Shown one piece after another: positions 19,001 to 27,343 of a DNA stretch of 64,000 nt (position 1 is the stretch's first letter; every line of letters begins with the position of its first letter). Both the position numbers and the translations under genes were made by a program. The notes below the pieces were generated by a model. It did no database searches. It was given only the letters and a program-made list of their open reading frames with translations, and was not told the origin of the DNA. Origin of the DNA: Bin87 sp965220095 (GTDB lineage Bacteria; Chloroflexota; Dehalococcoidia; Lucifugimonadales; UBA3495); NCBI GenBank assembly GCA_965220095.1, contig CBDCPD010000004.1, positions 115,106-179,105 of the forward strand, in the 5' to 3' direction.

Positions 19001-20725
19001 ATTATCCGCCGGGTTATAGTTGAGGCTCCTCGCCAATTCACCGTTGATGACGCTCCAATAGAGATCGAAGGCGGCCGTGATCCCTTGGAGACCCCTCGGC
19101 ACCTGGGTAGCCCCGCTGCGGCTCAGCGCTTCGCAAACGGTTTTCAAATAGAGCGGGTTGCCATACTCGGAATGCAGAAGCGGTGTCGACGGGAACTCAA
19201 GGCCATAGTAGCCGAAGAACGTCTGCACGGCCTCGTATTCGTGGCCTGCAAAACCGGCGTGGGTCAAGGAGGCCGCACGGTCCCGGAGTTCCTGCGGAAT
19301 GATGTCATCTTGGTAGGTAGTGCGCACGGACATCACGACCCCGATCCAGGGAGATGACTCGAGACGAGCTAAGAACGGGGACAGATGGCTCGGCCAGATA
19401 TCCAGGCCACGGCCCTCATTTAGCGCATCGATTATCACGAGCGCCCGGGAGTTCGACGCCTGTGCAGCGGCTTCCAGCGCACCAACGAACTCATCGAACT
19501 CCGCAGCGTGCATACCAAGGTGCTGTCGTGCCTGGTTCCATGGTTCGGACACATCGGTGAACCGCTGCCCCATCAGCAGGACGGTAGGAGCCCCGGCATC
19601 GAGACGCCGGCGGGCAAAATCGCACAGCAGGTGTGTCTTCCCCGTTCCCGGCGCGCCCGTCAGCACCAGAGCTTGGCGGTTGATGAACTTCTCAGCGCTC
19701 TCCAATTGCGAGGACACACGAACCATCTCCCGCCCGAACCTGGCGATATCCCGCGCGACCTGCACATAAGGATTGACCAGGTAACGAACGTTCTCGCCGG
19801 TAGGATCCTGTTGCGCCGCATATTCCTCGCCCAGTTTTGCTACCTCCCTGTGCGATTCCTCCACCAGTGGTTGGATCTCCGCAATCCGATCCACGATCCT
19901 GCCCAGGAGGACGTCGCCTGCCGGTCCAATTTCCAGGTTCGCGAACTCGTCCAGGACGCGATTGCCCGCCGCAACCAGCTCTCCGAGGTCATACTCTGGG
20001 GTTCCACCCGTGTCGGCAGGGGTGGGATATCGCAACATTCGCAGTGAGTCTCGTATATCGACCGCGTAGGACCGGAGGCCATCGACGGCGGAATCGGTGC
20101 GGGCAAAGAGATCGAGGCGTTTTACGATGTCAAGCTCGACGTGGACCTCCGGAGTGTAGCGCGGGCCTGCAACGCGACGGGCCCCCTCCCACCGGTCGGA
20201 AAACCAAGACTGATCGAAACCCTGTTGCCCGAACCAATAGTAGAGGCGGCCTATGTGCTGTCGCCGGGAGAGACGGTCCAGTAACTCAGAGGAACCCCAC
20301 CACACGAACTCAACCTGCATACCACGGTTTTGCGCCCAGCCTTCCCACTTTCGTACATGCCGGTCCCAAGTCTCCATAGCAGACTGTTGGCCTGGGGTGC
20401 GCGCGTCAGACCGGTCCCTCGGGATGCACACGAAATAGCGCGCCAGGTTGGGATGTTTTTCCAGCGCGGTCCTGACGGACCGGTCGAGTTGGGTCCATTG
20501 AGGCCCCCCAAACGCGTCGACAAAATATTTCGCTTGCCAACCCCACTCAACCCCGCCCGGAAAGATGCAGTAGCATTCAACGCCGGCATCAGGATTGCCC
20601 GTGCGGTTGAACTTCGCATGGATCGGGGTCTCTGCCCTAGCAAGCTGGGCGCACAGTTCTTCGAAGCCGACCCGCTGCGAGCCATCCAAAGCACGTATGG
20701 TTGTCCAGTTCACTGTAACCATCAT
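16091..20725 (-). CDS. Avs-like STAND NTPase with Mrr-like nuclease domain
   Basis: A 1544-residue protein. Residues ~20-70 show an Mrr-type nuclease pattern: FEELCAQLAR, then NPDAGVE with D46 and GWQAKYF with Q64-x-K66. A STAND NTPase follows, with P-loop TGAPGTGKTHLL near 360, Walker B ALVIIDALNEG near 430 and GNPLYLK later. The remaining ~900 residues are a long helical C-terminus, the expected sensor. This layout matches antiphage Avs (AVAST) proteins, which bind a phage protein, assemble and cut DNA. It stands alone between two recombinase copies, consistent with a mobile defence cassette. The exact Avs type is not determined. Confidence 0.8.
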   Translation of the reverse strand: MMVTVNWTTIRALDGSQRVGFEELCAQLARAETPIHAKFNRTGNPDAGVECYCIFPGGVEWGWQAKYFVDAFGGPQWTQLDRSVRTALEKHPNLARYFVCIPRDRSDARTPGQQSAMETWDRHVRKWEGWAQNRGMQVEFVWWGSSELLDRLSRRQHIGRLYYWFGQQGFDQSWFSDRWEGARRVAGPRYTPEVHVELDIVKRLDLFARTDSAVDGLRSYAVDIRDSLRMLRYPTPADTGGTPEYDLGELVAAGNRVLDEFANLEIGPAGDVLLGRIVDRIAEIQPLVEESHREVAKLGEEYAAQQDPTGENVRYLVNPYVQVARDIARFGREMVRVSSQLESAEKFINRQALVLTGAPGTGKTHLLCDFARRRLDAGAPTVLLMGQRFTDVSEPWNQARQHLGMHAAEFDEFVGALEAAAQASNSRALVIIDALNEGRGLDIWPSHLSPFLARLESSPWIGVVMSVRTTYQDDIIPQELRDRAASLTHAGFAGHEYEAVQTFFGYYGLEFPSTPLLHSEYGNPLYLKTVCEALSRSGATQVPRGLQGITAAFDLYWSVINGELARSLNYNPADNLVKLAVGAFAEELAKVGDGWLARGRAEQVVNQFLPGRPFGNSLYHGLVTSGVLVVDRGWSLDSNQEEVVFLAYERLADHVVAGALLQEYIKDSSRPTVSRWLRSLSREATGLAQRVMPRRGTRAASAGSDWSLLSERGYAVPTGVLEALCIQAPEQTGRELVRIAPKYWNVWGIGDAILESIVWRRLDAFTDDTKEVLQEVAARGNSFIDPRDSLLTVSTIPGHPYNALYLDLRLRRDTMPVRDAWWSTYLDGTWGAEGPARRLIDWASGIVPDTSVETDLVDLAAICLAWMLTTSNRFLRDRATKALVALLMGRVESVQRLMERFADVDDPYVAERIYAVAYGVVMRSNDAVGVDRLARRTYSLVFADATPPAHILLRDYARGVIERAVYLRPELEADLNLQLIRPPYTSTWPGIPGEDAVEELERWMSGTDGDEGGNDNEWRSIQFSVTGWDFASYVIGTNFSEVSDDWLSLTLADDAWITPTERKENLIARFNHMERVAWEGFNAIEGSMPIFRISFEALFGLDDGAAMVDPPDTNDLDDAYCRFVASMSSEHLCEWESLEEKRPGLGLSIIQRYILGRVASLGWTGERFGKFDRMVRLRDRTGRESRKAERIGKKYQWIAYHEILAFIADRHQYHPQWGEPVYTGPGQLGRRDIDPSTVLSPNPRKEGWREAYRPCWWAPMEFDNWQLDAPIGQWVANDDDLPNLERGLVVTDPSDQEIMWINAYCFQARRQPLSPDVRENDGERREIWYRTVAFLVPEGSSDQFTQWVLSGQYWEGDGQMGISDFNDTDGIFFGEYGWSPGFQRATDGQPLGAIEWCFPTGSEPASAYRLAASCSTTANGYDCSTDEDVGPSYYLPSYSIIRDCTLSWTGIAADYVDERTKIAALDPSAHEPGPSALLLRSDILDRYLIDHELELCWAIIGEKQTIGTTGQPYGWLKFQGAYVYRDGTSIGKTNDHFVPNPREP

Positions 20726-21189
20726 GCTGTAGCAAACCCGGATCCGACCATGTCCGCCCGGACTTCTGCCGCATGTTGCACTTGGTGACGGACAGGATAG
20801 CGTGGAGTCGCCGGCAGCGACCGTTCAGGGGTCACTTGATGGTAAAACTCGGGGTGGCCAGCCTCAATCCCGCCCGTTGGCAGGAAAGTTTCAAGTACCA
20901 TTCCAAAACGTGGGCCCGAAGGGTTTTCCTGGGCAGCGACCGGCGGCGACACGTTGAATTGTCGAGACAAACGAGTGATAGTCCCAAGAACAGGACGGCA
21001 ACGCATGGTGGAGCAGTTTCGGATAGCCCTCAATATCAGCGTGAAAACAGCGAATACGGGATAGTGTCGCCAATTGACGTTACATTTTACAGGGAGCGAT
21101 AGCAACAGTGTCATATGGCTGTTTTCCAGCGATTCCGTCTTGTGATACGAAAAGCCAACACGTGCATTTGGTGGGCTGGGCGATCGCTA
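20726..21189. other. Gap between Avs-like gene and recombinase
   Basis: I see no supported coding sequence. It should hold the promoter of the Avs-like gene (minus strand). Confidence 0.4.
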
Positions 21190-22152
21190 CTACAAGTATC
21201 GCAGCGCCGACCCGGCAGTTTCGCCGCGGGTGTAGCGGCCGACCATGCCGCCGCCCTGTTTCCAGCGGCCCTGGCGTTCGATCTCGTGGGTGGGGGCACC
21301 GTTCTGGGCCATGCGTCGGGCCATGCCCACACGGCCGCTGTGACCGCTGAAGAACTCCCAGTTCTCCAACCCCGCAGCTTTGGCGACGGCCTTGACCCGC
21401 CGGGCGATCTGAGACTCCGACAGCCCGAACACCCTCGCCTCGCTCGCAACCCCCGCCGGCCGGATGGCGGAGAGGGCCGCCATGGCGGCGGGGGTTATGG
21501 CCACCACCGCGCCCTGGGCCTCGGCGTCGGTCTTCGAACGGATCACGGTGATGCGGCCGGAGCCGTCGTCCCAGCGCTGCACGTCGCCCCAGGTCAGCGC
21601 GGCCGCTTCGCTGCGCCGCAGCCCCGCATCTGATAAAACGGCCACCAGGGCGAGGTCAAACCTAGCCCTTTCCGCTGCCTGCTCGGGCGTTTCGAACCCA
21701 CGGCCGCGTTTGCGAGGCTGGACGGCGGTGAGCCGGATCACAGCCAGGACGTCGGCGGTGAGGGCGCCGGACTGGCGCTGGGGTTTCGAAAGGCGACGTC
21801 CCCATCCCTTCAAAGAGGCGCGCACCCCCGGGTCCCGGCAGGGCGATTCCAGCTTGGCCCACTCGTGGGCCTTCGATATGGCGGAGGTGGCGAGGCGCAG
21901 TGTGGCGACGGATGCGCCGGAGCCCGCGCGGGCGGCCAGGTAGCGGGCCACGGTGAGGGGCTCGGCTGGCAGAGGAGAAAGGCCCACCTCGTCGCACCAG
22001 CCGGTGAAGATGCGCCACTGGGTCGTGTAGGTCCGGCGGGTGTTGTCGGAGAGGACCGACTCCAGCGATGCGGCCACGCCCCGGTCGGCGGCTCTGAGCT
22101 CCGGGAGGGATGGGGGTTCCTGAGGGACGACGTGGTGGCCGGCGGTGGTCAT
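21190..22152 (-). CDS. Tyrosine recombinase (integrase), intact
   Basis: A 320-residue site-specific recombinase. Residues ~30-115 are the SAM-like core-binding domain (NTRRTYTTQWRIFTGWCDEV). The catalytic domain has the first Arg in LSDAGLRRSEAAALTWGDVQ, then SGHSGRVGMARR (His-x-x-Arg), QGRWKQGG and the nucleophile Tyr in VGRYTRG. It is the only complete member of a family with decayed copies at 15.7, 24.7, 42.2, 43.8 and 45.8 kb. Its ATG overlaps the stop of the SNF2 helicase gene (ATGA), so it is translated as part of that operon. Confidence 0.9.
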   Translation of the reverse strand: MTTAGHHVVPQEPPSLPELRAADRGVAASLESVLSDNTRRTYTTQWRIFTGWCDEVGLSPLPAEPLTVARYLAARAGSGASVATLRLATSAISKAHEWAKLESPCRDPGVRASLKGWGRRLSKPQRQSGALTADVLAVIRLTAVQPRKRGRGFETPEQAAERARFDLALVAVLSDAGLRRSEAAALTWGDVQRWDDGSGRITVIRSKTDAEAQGAVVAITPAAMAALSAIRPAGVASEARVFGLSESQIARRVKAVAKAAGLENWEFFSGHSGRVGMARRMAQNGAPTHEIERQGRWKQGGGMVGRYTRGETAGSALRYL

Positions 22153-23990
22153 GGGTGGGCCTCCGGAGCGGAATCTGGGCGTTCACCGACATTGGGCGGC
22201 TCCAGACCAAATAGGCCAAACAGCTCCCCATCGCTGAGCCTATTGATTACCACTTTGTCCTCCAGCGCACCGAAGACGTCCTGGAAGAGTTGCCGCTTGC
22301 GGTTCAGAATCTCGTCAATCCGCTCCTCGATGGTGCCGCGGGCATACAGGGAATGAATGAACACCGGCCGCTTCTGACCAATCCGATGCACTCGTGCGGA
22401 CCCCTGGTCGACTGTTGCCGGATTCCACCAGTGGTCGAAGTGAAAAACGTGGTTCGCCCGGGTCAGGGTGATGCCCGTGCCGCCAGCGCGGATTCCCATG
22501 AGGAGGATGTCGTTGTCATCCCGCTGCTGAAACTGTTCGACTATCTGCTCTCGCTGTGACGTACTGATGGAGCCGTCGAACCGCAACGGCTTGAAGCGCC
22601 GGAGGCGGTTGGCCACCTTGGCGAGGCTCATGTGGGGATACTGGGAAAAGACCAGCGCCTTCTCGCCGTAAGCGGCTATCTCGTCCAGGCAATCCAGCAG
22701 AAAGTCAACCTTGCAGCTCTCGTTCGATTGCTCATCGTAGTTGCAGATAAGTTTCAATTTGGTGATCAGACCGAGCACGTGGATCCGAGTTGCGTGGATG
22801 CCCAACGCCCGTAATTCTGCGACTCCAGCGTGTTCCGCGTTCCAGTATGCATTGAGCTGTCCGGGGCTCAGGTCCAACCAATGCGCGTCATGTCGAAGCT
22901 CCGGAAACTGGAGGTCGACCTGCGCCTTGGTGCGACGCAGCACCTGGGACGCGATGGCGTCTCTTATCATTTGAGCGCTGTAAGATTGGGGGTCCAATCG
23001 CAGGCTCGGCGAAATGAATCTGAAGATGGAGACCGCGTCGCTGACGGCATTCTCCAACGGCGTTCCGGTCAGCGCCCAGCGGTAGCAACATTCGGCTGAG
23101 ACGGCGCGGACAGCCCGGGCGTTGGCGGTGGCGGCATTCTTGATCTTCTGCGCTTCATCAGCGATGCAGAGATCGAAGGGTATGCTGCCGACCGGCGACG
23201 GTTGCTGTATGTCCCGGACCAGGGATTCATAGGACACCACATAAACCTCCGCTCCAGTGCGCCATTGTCCATTGCGTTGTGTCGGGGTTCCCTGCACTCG
23301 CACCGCAGCCAGTTCGTGCGCCCAGAGCGCCAGTTCTCGCTCCCAGGTGGCTCCCACGCTGGCCGGCGCCACGACCAAAACCCGATGCAATTTGCCTTGG
23401 CGGAACAGGATGCGCAGGGCCAGGATGGCCTGCATGGTCTTGCCCAGTCCCATTTCGTCGGCGAGAAGAGCCTCGGGGTGGTCCAGCAGCCACCGTATGC
23501 CCTCGATCTGGAAGGGGTAGGGACACCTGCCGTCAGTGAAAGCTCCCGGCTCGTGCAGCCGCTCCAGCAAAGGCGGTTGCAGCATCAACCACAGCCGCCT
23601 GAAGAGATCGGGCTGTCCCCTGCGTCCGGTTCGTGAGGATGCCGAACCCCCGGATGCAGCGCCGGCGCCGGCAAATACATACCCCACCAGGTCCGGCCGA
23701 GCGATTTCGGCAAAGAGCGGCAGCAGTTCAGGCGGCTCCACGAGTTGAGCCTCGTCCCATGAAGTCGGGAACACTGGGCGGCATAAACTTGAGGCCGTGT
23801 CGAAGGGCACAACCATATCGGGCGGAACAATCCTGGGGAATCGCGGTCCGCCGCTTCGGTCCATTCCTTGGGATTCGGTCTCAACCGGAAGTGCCCGGTC
23901 GGGCAGCACGTCACCCCCATCGACCATCTCCGGGCTCCGGAGCGGCAGGAGCCATCGGGCCACTTTCTGGCGCAGCTGCTTCATCATCAT
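22149..23990 (-). CDS. SNF2-family DEAD/DEAH helicase/translocase
   Basis: This 613-residue protein carries the full set of SNF2 ATPase motifs: PFQIEGIRWLL, LLADEMGLGKTMQAI (Walker A), IADEAQKIKN (DEAQ box, a DEAH variant), ALTGTPLEN, and the second RecA lobe with LVFSQYPHM, RAGGTGITLTRANHVFHFD and HRIGQKRPV. SNF2 proteins move along double-stranded DNA and appear in several phage-defence systems. About 140 N-terminal residues before the helicase are unrecognised. The gene lies 13 bases after the 24004-24591 gene and overlaps the recombinase start, forming a three-gene operon. Confidence 0.9.
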   Translation of the reverse strand: MMMKQLRQKVARWLLPLRSPEMVDGGDVLPDRALPVETESQGMDRSGGPRFPRIVPPDMVVPFDTASSLCRPVFPTSWDEAQLVEPPELLPLFAEIARPDLVGYVFAGAGAASGGSASSRTGRRGQPDLFRRLWLMLQPPLLERLHEPGAFTDGRCPYPFQIEGIRWLLDHPEALLADEMGLGKTMQAILALRILFRQGKLHRVLVVAPASVGATWERELALWAHELAAVRVQGTPTQRNGQWRTGAEVYVVSYESLVRDIQQPSPVGSIPFDLCIADEAQKIKNAATANARAVRAVSAECCYRWALTGTPLENAVSDAVSIFRFISPSLRLDPQSYSAQMIRDAIASQVLRRTKAQVDLQFPELRHDAHWLDLSPGQLNAYWNAEHAGVAELRALGIHATRIHVLGLITKLKLICNYDEQSNESCKVDFLLDCLDEIAAYGEKALVFSQYPHMSLAKVANRLRRFKPLRFDGSISTSQREQIVEQFQQRDDNDILLMGIRAGGTGITLTRANHVFHFDHWWNPATVDQGSARVHRIGQKRPVFIHSLYARGTIEERIDEILNRKRQLFQDVFGALEDKVVINRLSDGELFGLFGLEPPNVGERPDSAPEAHP

Positions 23991-24003
23991 TGGCCTGCGC
24001 GCG

Positions 24004-24591
24004 TCATTGGAACCGGGGGTCCGCCTGGCATTGCAGCTGGCATGCCGCAGTCAACCGGTCGAAGGGCTCCAGCAGGTCGGAATTGGCGGAAATGCGTTCC
24101 AGGAGGGAAATGCACGCCTCCATAGGTTGGCGCCAATGCGGACTGCACCGCAGGAAAACGGGGGCCGATCCGGGCGGACTGTCAATGCGGATCATGTCAT
24201 CCGCACCGCCTGCGCCCGAACCGTTCCCGGCATCCTGGTGCAACTGCAATGCTCCATGGCTGGCGTCGGCTCTCCATGCATGGAATACGGGCAGGGGGAG
24301 GTCCTGCTGGAGGTCCAACAGAGCAGCGGATTCCACCAGGCACACGGCGGGTTCAGACTCCAGGGCCTGCAGCAGCGGCCGGCCACAGAGATCTATGGCG
24401 ATGTGATCGTCCAGACGGCGACCGTACACCGCCCTCTGCATCAGCGACGGGCGTACCGGCACGGAGCAATGGAATTCCACGGGGAGGCCCATGCTGTCCA
24501 CCGCCAGGGCCGCTCCCATTTGTCCGGTGTCATCGGACGTGCTGCGCATGCCGAAATAGACGACGTGGTGATGAGCGTCGGTGATGGTCAT
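24004..24591 (-). CDS. Hypothetical protein, partner of SNF2 helicase
   Basis: I recognise no named domain in this 195-residue protein. The first half has a compact, probably folded pattern (GAALAVDSMGLPVEFHCSVP, then VRPSLMQRAVYG and HIAIDLCGRPLLQALESEPA); the second half is less ordered. There are no membrane segments. It is the first gene of an operon with the SNF2 helicase (13-base gap) and the recombinase, so a role alongside the helicase is the best contextual guess. Confidence 0.65.
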   Translation of the reverse strand: MTITDAHHHVVYFGMRSTSDDTGQMGAALAVDSMGLPVEFHCSVPVRPSLMQRAVYGRRLDDHIAIDLCGRPLLQALESEPAVCLVESAALLDLQQDLPLPVFHAWRADASHGALQLHQDAGNGSGAGGADDMIRIDSPPGSAPVFLRCSPHWRQPMEACISLLERISANSDLLEPFDRLTAACQLQCQADPRFQ

Positions 24592-24719
24592 GATCGGTAC
24601 GTGTCCACCTCAATTCGCGGGCCAGGGTTCCATGATTTTAGATCAGTATTTCGCCTGCGCTCCGGTCCCGGGCGACCCGTCGACGATGCAAGGGCCGGAG
24701 CTCGCCCGGCCGGCTAACG

Positions 24720-24861
24720 GGTCCCGTCCCGGTCGGCGGCCCTGAGCTCGGGCGGGGGCGCGGGTTGATGGGGGACGACGTGGGTGCCGGCGACTGTGGT
24801 CATGGGCGAGTCTCCGGAGGGGCGATTTCAGCGGGCAAAAGATGCGCGATAAGGCCAATTA
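24720..24861 (-). pseudogene. Recombinase 5' end remnant with conserved upstream segment
   Basis: From CAT at 24801-24803 the minus strand encodes a recombinase-like N-terminus (MTTVAGTHVVPHQPAPPPEL) that soon degrades. Upstream of that start, 24831-24861 is nearly identical to 45831-45861, which also precedes a recombinase-like N-terminus. The rest of the 24592-25153 gap contains no supported gene. Confidence 0.55.
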
Positions 24862-25153
24862 TTGTTGATCAGTCCGTAGGTTCGGCTGCGTCGTTACCCG
24901 CACAAAAATCACTATCGTTGTGGTTCCTGCAAGAAGACTTTCTAACGCGAAGTCGTGCTGCTATGCAATTCGGTAAGGCTTCCCGTTGAAGCAACAGGAC
25001 ACACCAGTGTTAAAATACGACTGCCCCGTAACCGCACCACTGGTTTCCTCGTCGACAAATTGGAATTGATATAATTAGTTCGTCGCAGAAGCTAAGGTGT
25101 AGGTTAGCCGGATAGGCTGGAGAAACGCACAGCATCTGAGGCGATGCAAGTAC

Positions 25154-25558
25154 ATGGCGATACCCTTCGAGTTCGTAATACCTGGTCCTCCCGTATCTCT
25201 CCAGGCTCGCCGCAGCGAGCGCAGGGATCAGTGGAAGCAAGACGTGAGAAGCGCCGCCGAAAAGCATTGGGGTGGGGAGCCTCCCTTTACCGGGCCAGTC
25301 GCGGTGACCATAACCTATTTCTTCGGCAGAGTGTGGTTTGACGTCGACAATATCCCGAAGCCCATTCTCGACGCGATGGAAGGACTGGTCTACGCCAATG
25401 ATCGACAGATATTCGACCTGCTTTGTCGCAAGAGGGAACTGGACCCCAATCTGCGGATCCGCAATGCGTCGCCAATGTTGAGCGAATCTCTACAAGCCGG
25501 GGGCCAATTCCTTCACATCATAGTGGCCAACGTGGTGAGCCACGAGGTGACATTTTGA
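25154..25558 (+). CDS. RusA-like Holliday junction resolvase
   Basis: The 134-residue length and motif DVDNIPKPILDAMEGLVYAN, followed by DRQI, identify the RusA endonuclease family, which cuts four-way DNA junctions as a dimer with metal bound by conserved aspartates. The N-terminus FEFVIPGPPVSLQARRSERR also fits. RusA genes are usually of phage or mobile origin. Its stop overlaps the probable TTG start of the next gene (TTGA), so the two form a unit. GAGGCG precedes ATG 25154. Confidence 0.85.
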   Translation: MAIPFEFVIPGPPVSLQARRSERRDQWKQDVRSAAEKHWGGEPPFTGPVAVTITYFFGRVWFDVDNIPKPILDAMEGLVYANDRQIFDLLCRKRELDPNLRIRNASPMLSESLQAGGQFLHIIVANVVSHEVTF

Positions 25559-26226
25559 TACATGATGCAACCAATGCCGAAATCGTGCTGGCTGACAATG
25601 CCGCCGAGGAGTATCGCAGGAAAGGCTACGAGGTGTCACGGGAGTGCCCACTGGAATTTATGCCGGGATTTGTCGCTGACTTGGTAGCTCGAAAAGGCGA
25701 CGAGGTGGTCGTTATGGAAGTGTCCACTCGGGCAGCACTGGCGTTGAACCTTAGGATAAAGGAGCTGGCTGAGATTCTCCGGTCGAAGCCAGGGTGGAGT
25801 TTCGAACTACTGCTGGTGGGCGAACCGGAGAAACTGGACTCGCCCGAAGGGGCGCGGCTGTTCGGAGGTCAAGAAATCCTGCAGCGTATTGACCAAGCCG
25901 AAAGGGCCCTTGAATTAGGCTTGGCTGAGGCTGCTTTTGTGATGGCGTGGTCAGCCTTCGAGGCTGCCACCAGAGCGCTGGTTGTGGCAGAGGGAGTGCC
26001 CAGCGCGGTGATTACCACACCTGGGCATCTTCTGGATCAAGCTGTTTTCCTGGGCGCCCTTTCACGGGTCGACTATGACGCTATGACCGACCTGATGAAG
26101 TACCGGAACGCCATCGTGCATGGATTTGAACCGGACGACTTTGGCGGCGAATTAGTCATGGACCTGATCGGAAGGGTAAAAAGCATGGTTGGGGAGGCCA
26201 CTGGCGCAAACCCTGCCGGCACATGA
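25555..26226 (+). CDS. Nuclease-like plus HEPN-domain protein
   Basis: I chose TTG 25555, with GAGGTG upstream and a four-base overlap with RusA; the open frame runs back to 25423. Residues ~1-90 look like a PD-(D/E)XK fold (RRKGYEVSRE, PGFVADLVARKGDEVVVMEV with Asp and Glu). Residues ~115-215 are HEPN-like helices ending in LMKYRNAIVHGF, the R-x4-6-H signature of HEPN RNases. HEPN proteins often serve as toxins or defence effectors. Pairing with a junction resolvase is unusual; no antitoxin is evident next to it. Confidence 0.65.
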   Translation: MIHDATNAEIVLADNAAEEYRRKGYEVSRECPLEFMPGFVADLVARKGDEVVVMEVSTRAALALNLRIKELAEILRSKPGWSFELLLVGEPEKLDSPEGARLFGGQEILQRIDQAERALELGLAEAAFVMAWSAFEAATRALVVAEGVPSAVITTPGHLLDQAVFLGALSRVDYDAMTDLMKYRNAIVHGFEPDDFGGELVMDLIGRVKSMVGEATGANPAGT

Positions 26227-26524
26227 TGCCTAAACTAAAGCCAAGGTGGGATGTACATTTAAGTGGCGATGATGATTAGCTGGGGTTAAGCCCGTGAATC
26301 CCTCTCATCCGTACTTGGAGAACGACCCGGCTCCGTCGTTTGACCCCGCATTGCCTCAACAAAAACGTTACCGAAGGCAAGCAGTTTTCTCAACCGATCA
26401 GCAATTGTGCCGGTAGTCACGTCAGAGGACTCGCGGTTGTCGTGGGTGTCGTGTGTCGACAATCATTCCGTAGGAGCGGACCCGTAGCGAGGGAAGCCCG
26501 CTTTGTTAAGGCAATGCGCTTGGC
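26227..26524. other. Gap with possible element end
   Basis: A GTG-initiated 40-codon frame near 26294 (MNPSHPYLENDPAPSFDPAL...) ends at a stop without recognised homology. Part of it (LPQQKRYRR) resembles the translated sequence at 5218. Nothing else is supported. Confidence 0.3.
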
Positions 26525-26686
26525 TCAACTCGTTTCCGCTGGTGTCGCACCGATACGGTACTTGCCGGCGCCGCACACCGCGCACACGGCCTTGGTCGCT
26601 GGCCGGCCATTCTTCATCGTCACCGACTCCACGTTGCTTGAGTCGGTCTTCGCCTTGCACTTCACGCAATAGATCTCGATGGCCAT
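26525..26686 (-). CDS. DUF5679-like small zinc-ribbon protein
   Basis: A 53-residue ORF begins at CAT 26684-26686 with GAAGGAG eight bases upstream. It has YCVKCKAKTDSSNVESVTMK and NGRPATKAVCAVCGAGKYRI: two CxxC knuckles typical of DUF5679, small single zinc ribbons of unknown function found widely in Chloroflexota and some phages. It lies next to the decayed transposase and between the two repeats discussed at 5216, so it might have been caught inside an old insertion. Confidence 0.7.
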   Translation of the reverse strand: MAIEIYCVKCKAKTDSSNVESVTMKNGRPATKAVCAVCGAGKYRIGATPAETS

Positions 26687-26704
26687 TGGGTTGCTCCTTC
26701 GTTA

Positions 26705-27283
26705 GCGGCGACAACAGTGTAAATCGGAGTGGGGCGCCACACCATAAACGGAGGCTCCGCCACTGTCAACGCGTTGTTGAACTGGGGATACTCCGCTCTG
26801 ACGTTGCGGTGCAGGGCAATCATGAAACGGGTGGAGCTTCACCGCAAAGGTTCGCGCCATTCGTTCCACCCGGCCCTTGGCCTGGGGTGAGCGGGCGCAA
26901 ATCTGCTGGATGCCCAGTTCCACCATGGTCCTGATGAAGTTGGTGGCTTCCACCGGCGGCTAGATGTGTTTGGGCTTTCTGGAGAACTTGAACACGCCGT
27001 GGCGATCCCCATACCGGGCAAGGGGGACGCCTCCGCGCTGGATCAGTCCCTGCATCAGGACGAAGTAGCCACGGGTGTCCTCCTCGGGACGAAACACCGC
27101 GTTGAGCACGGCGCTGGTGGTGCCGTCCACGGCCAGCAGCAGGGTGAATTGCGGGCCTTGCTCATCCAGCCACCGGAGGTGGCTGCCGTCAATCTGCACC
27201 AGCATCCCCAGCCCGCGGAAGCGGCGTCCCCTGCTGCGCCACAGCCCGGCTTTGCTCAGGGCTTGCTCTACCCGGTCGAGTTC
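26705..27283 (-). pseudogene. rve-type (IS481/ISNCY-like) transposase remnant
   Basis: Minus-strand fragments in two or more frames show the integrase-core pattern: MLVQIDGSHLRWLDEQGPQF with the first catalytic Asp, LLLAVDGTTSAVLNAVFRPE, ARYGDRHGVFKFSRKP with the second Asp, and ELGIQQICARSPQAKGRVER with the catalytic Glu. A stop after SRKPKHI and further frameshifts break it, and the N-terminal helix-turn-helix half is largely missing. Confidence 0.75.
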
Positions 27284-27343
27284 ACATAATGATCCTTGTA
27301 CGTACCAACGAGAGTATCAATAAGGCTAGCGGCGGGGGGAAGA

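Noticed and set aside
22149..24591. DISARM system based on the SNF2 gene
   Set aside because: No DUF1998, phospholipase D or DISARM-type methylase genes lie beside it.
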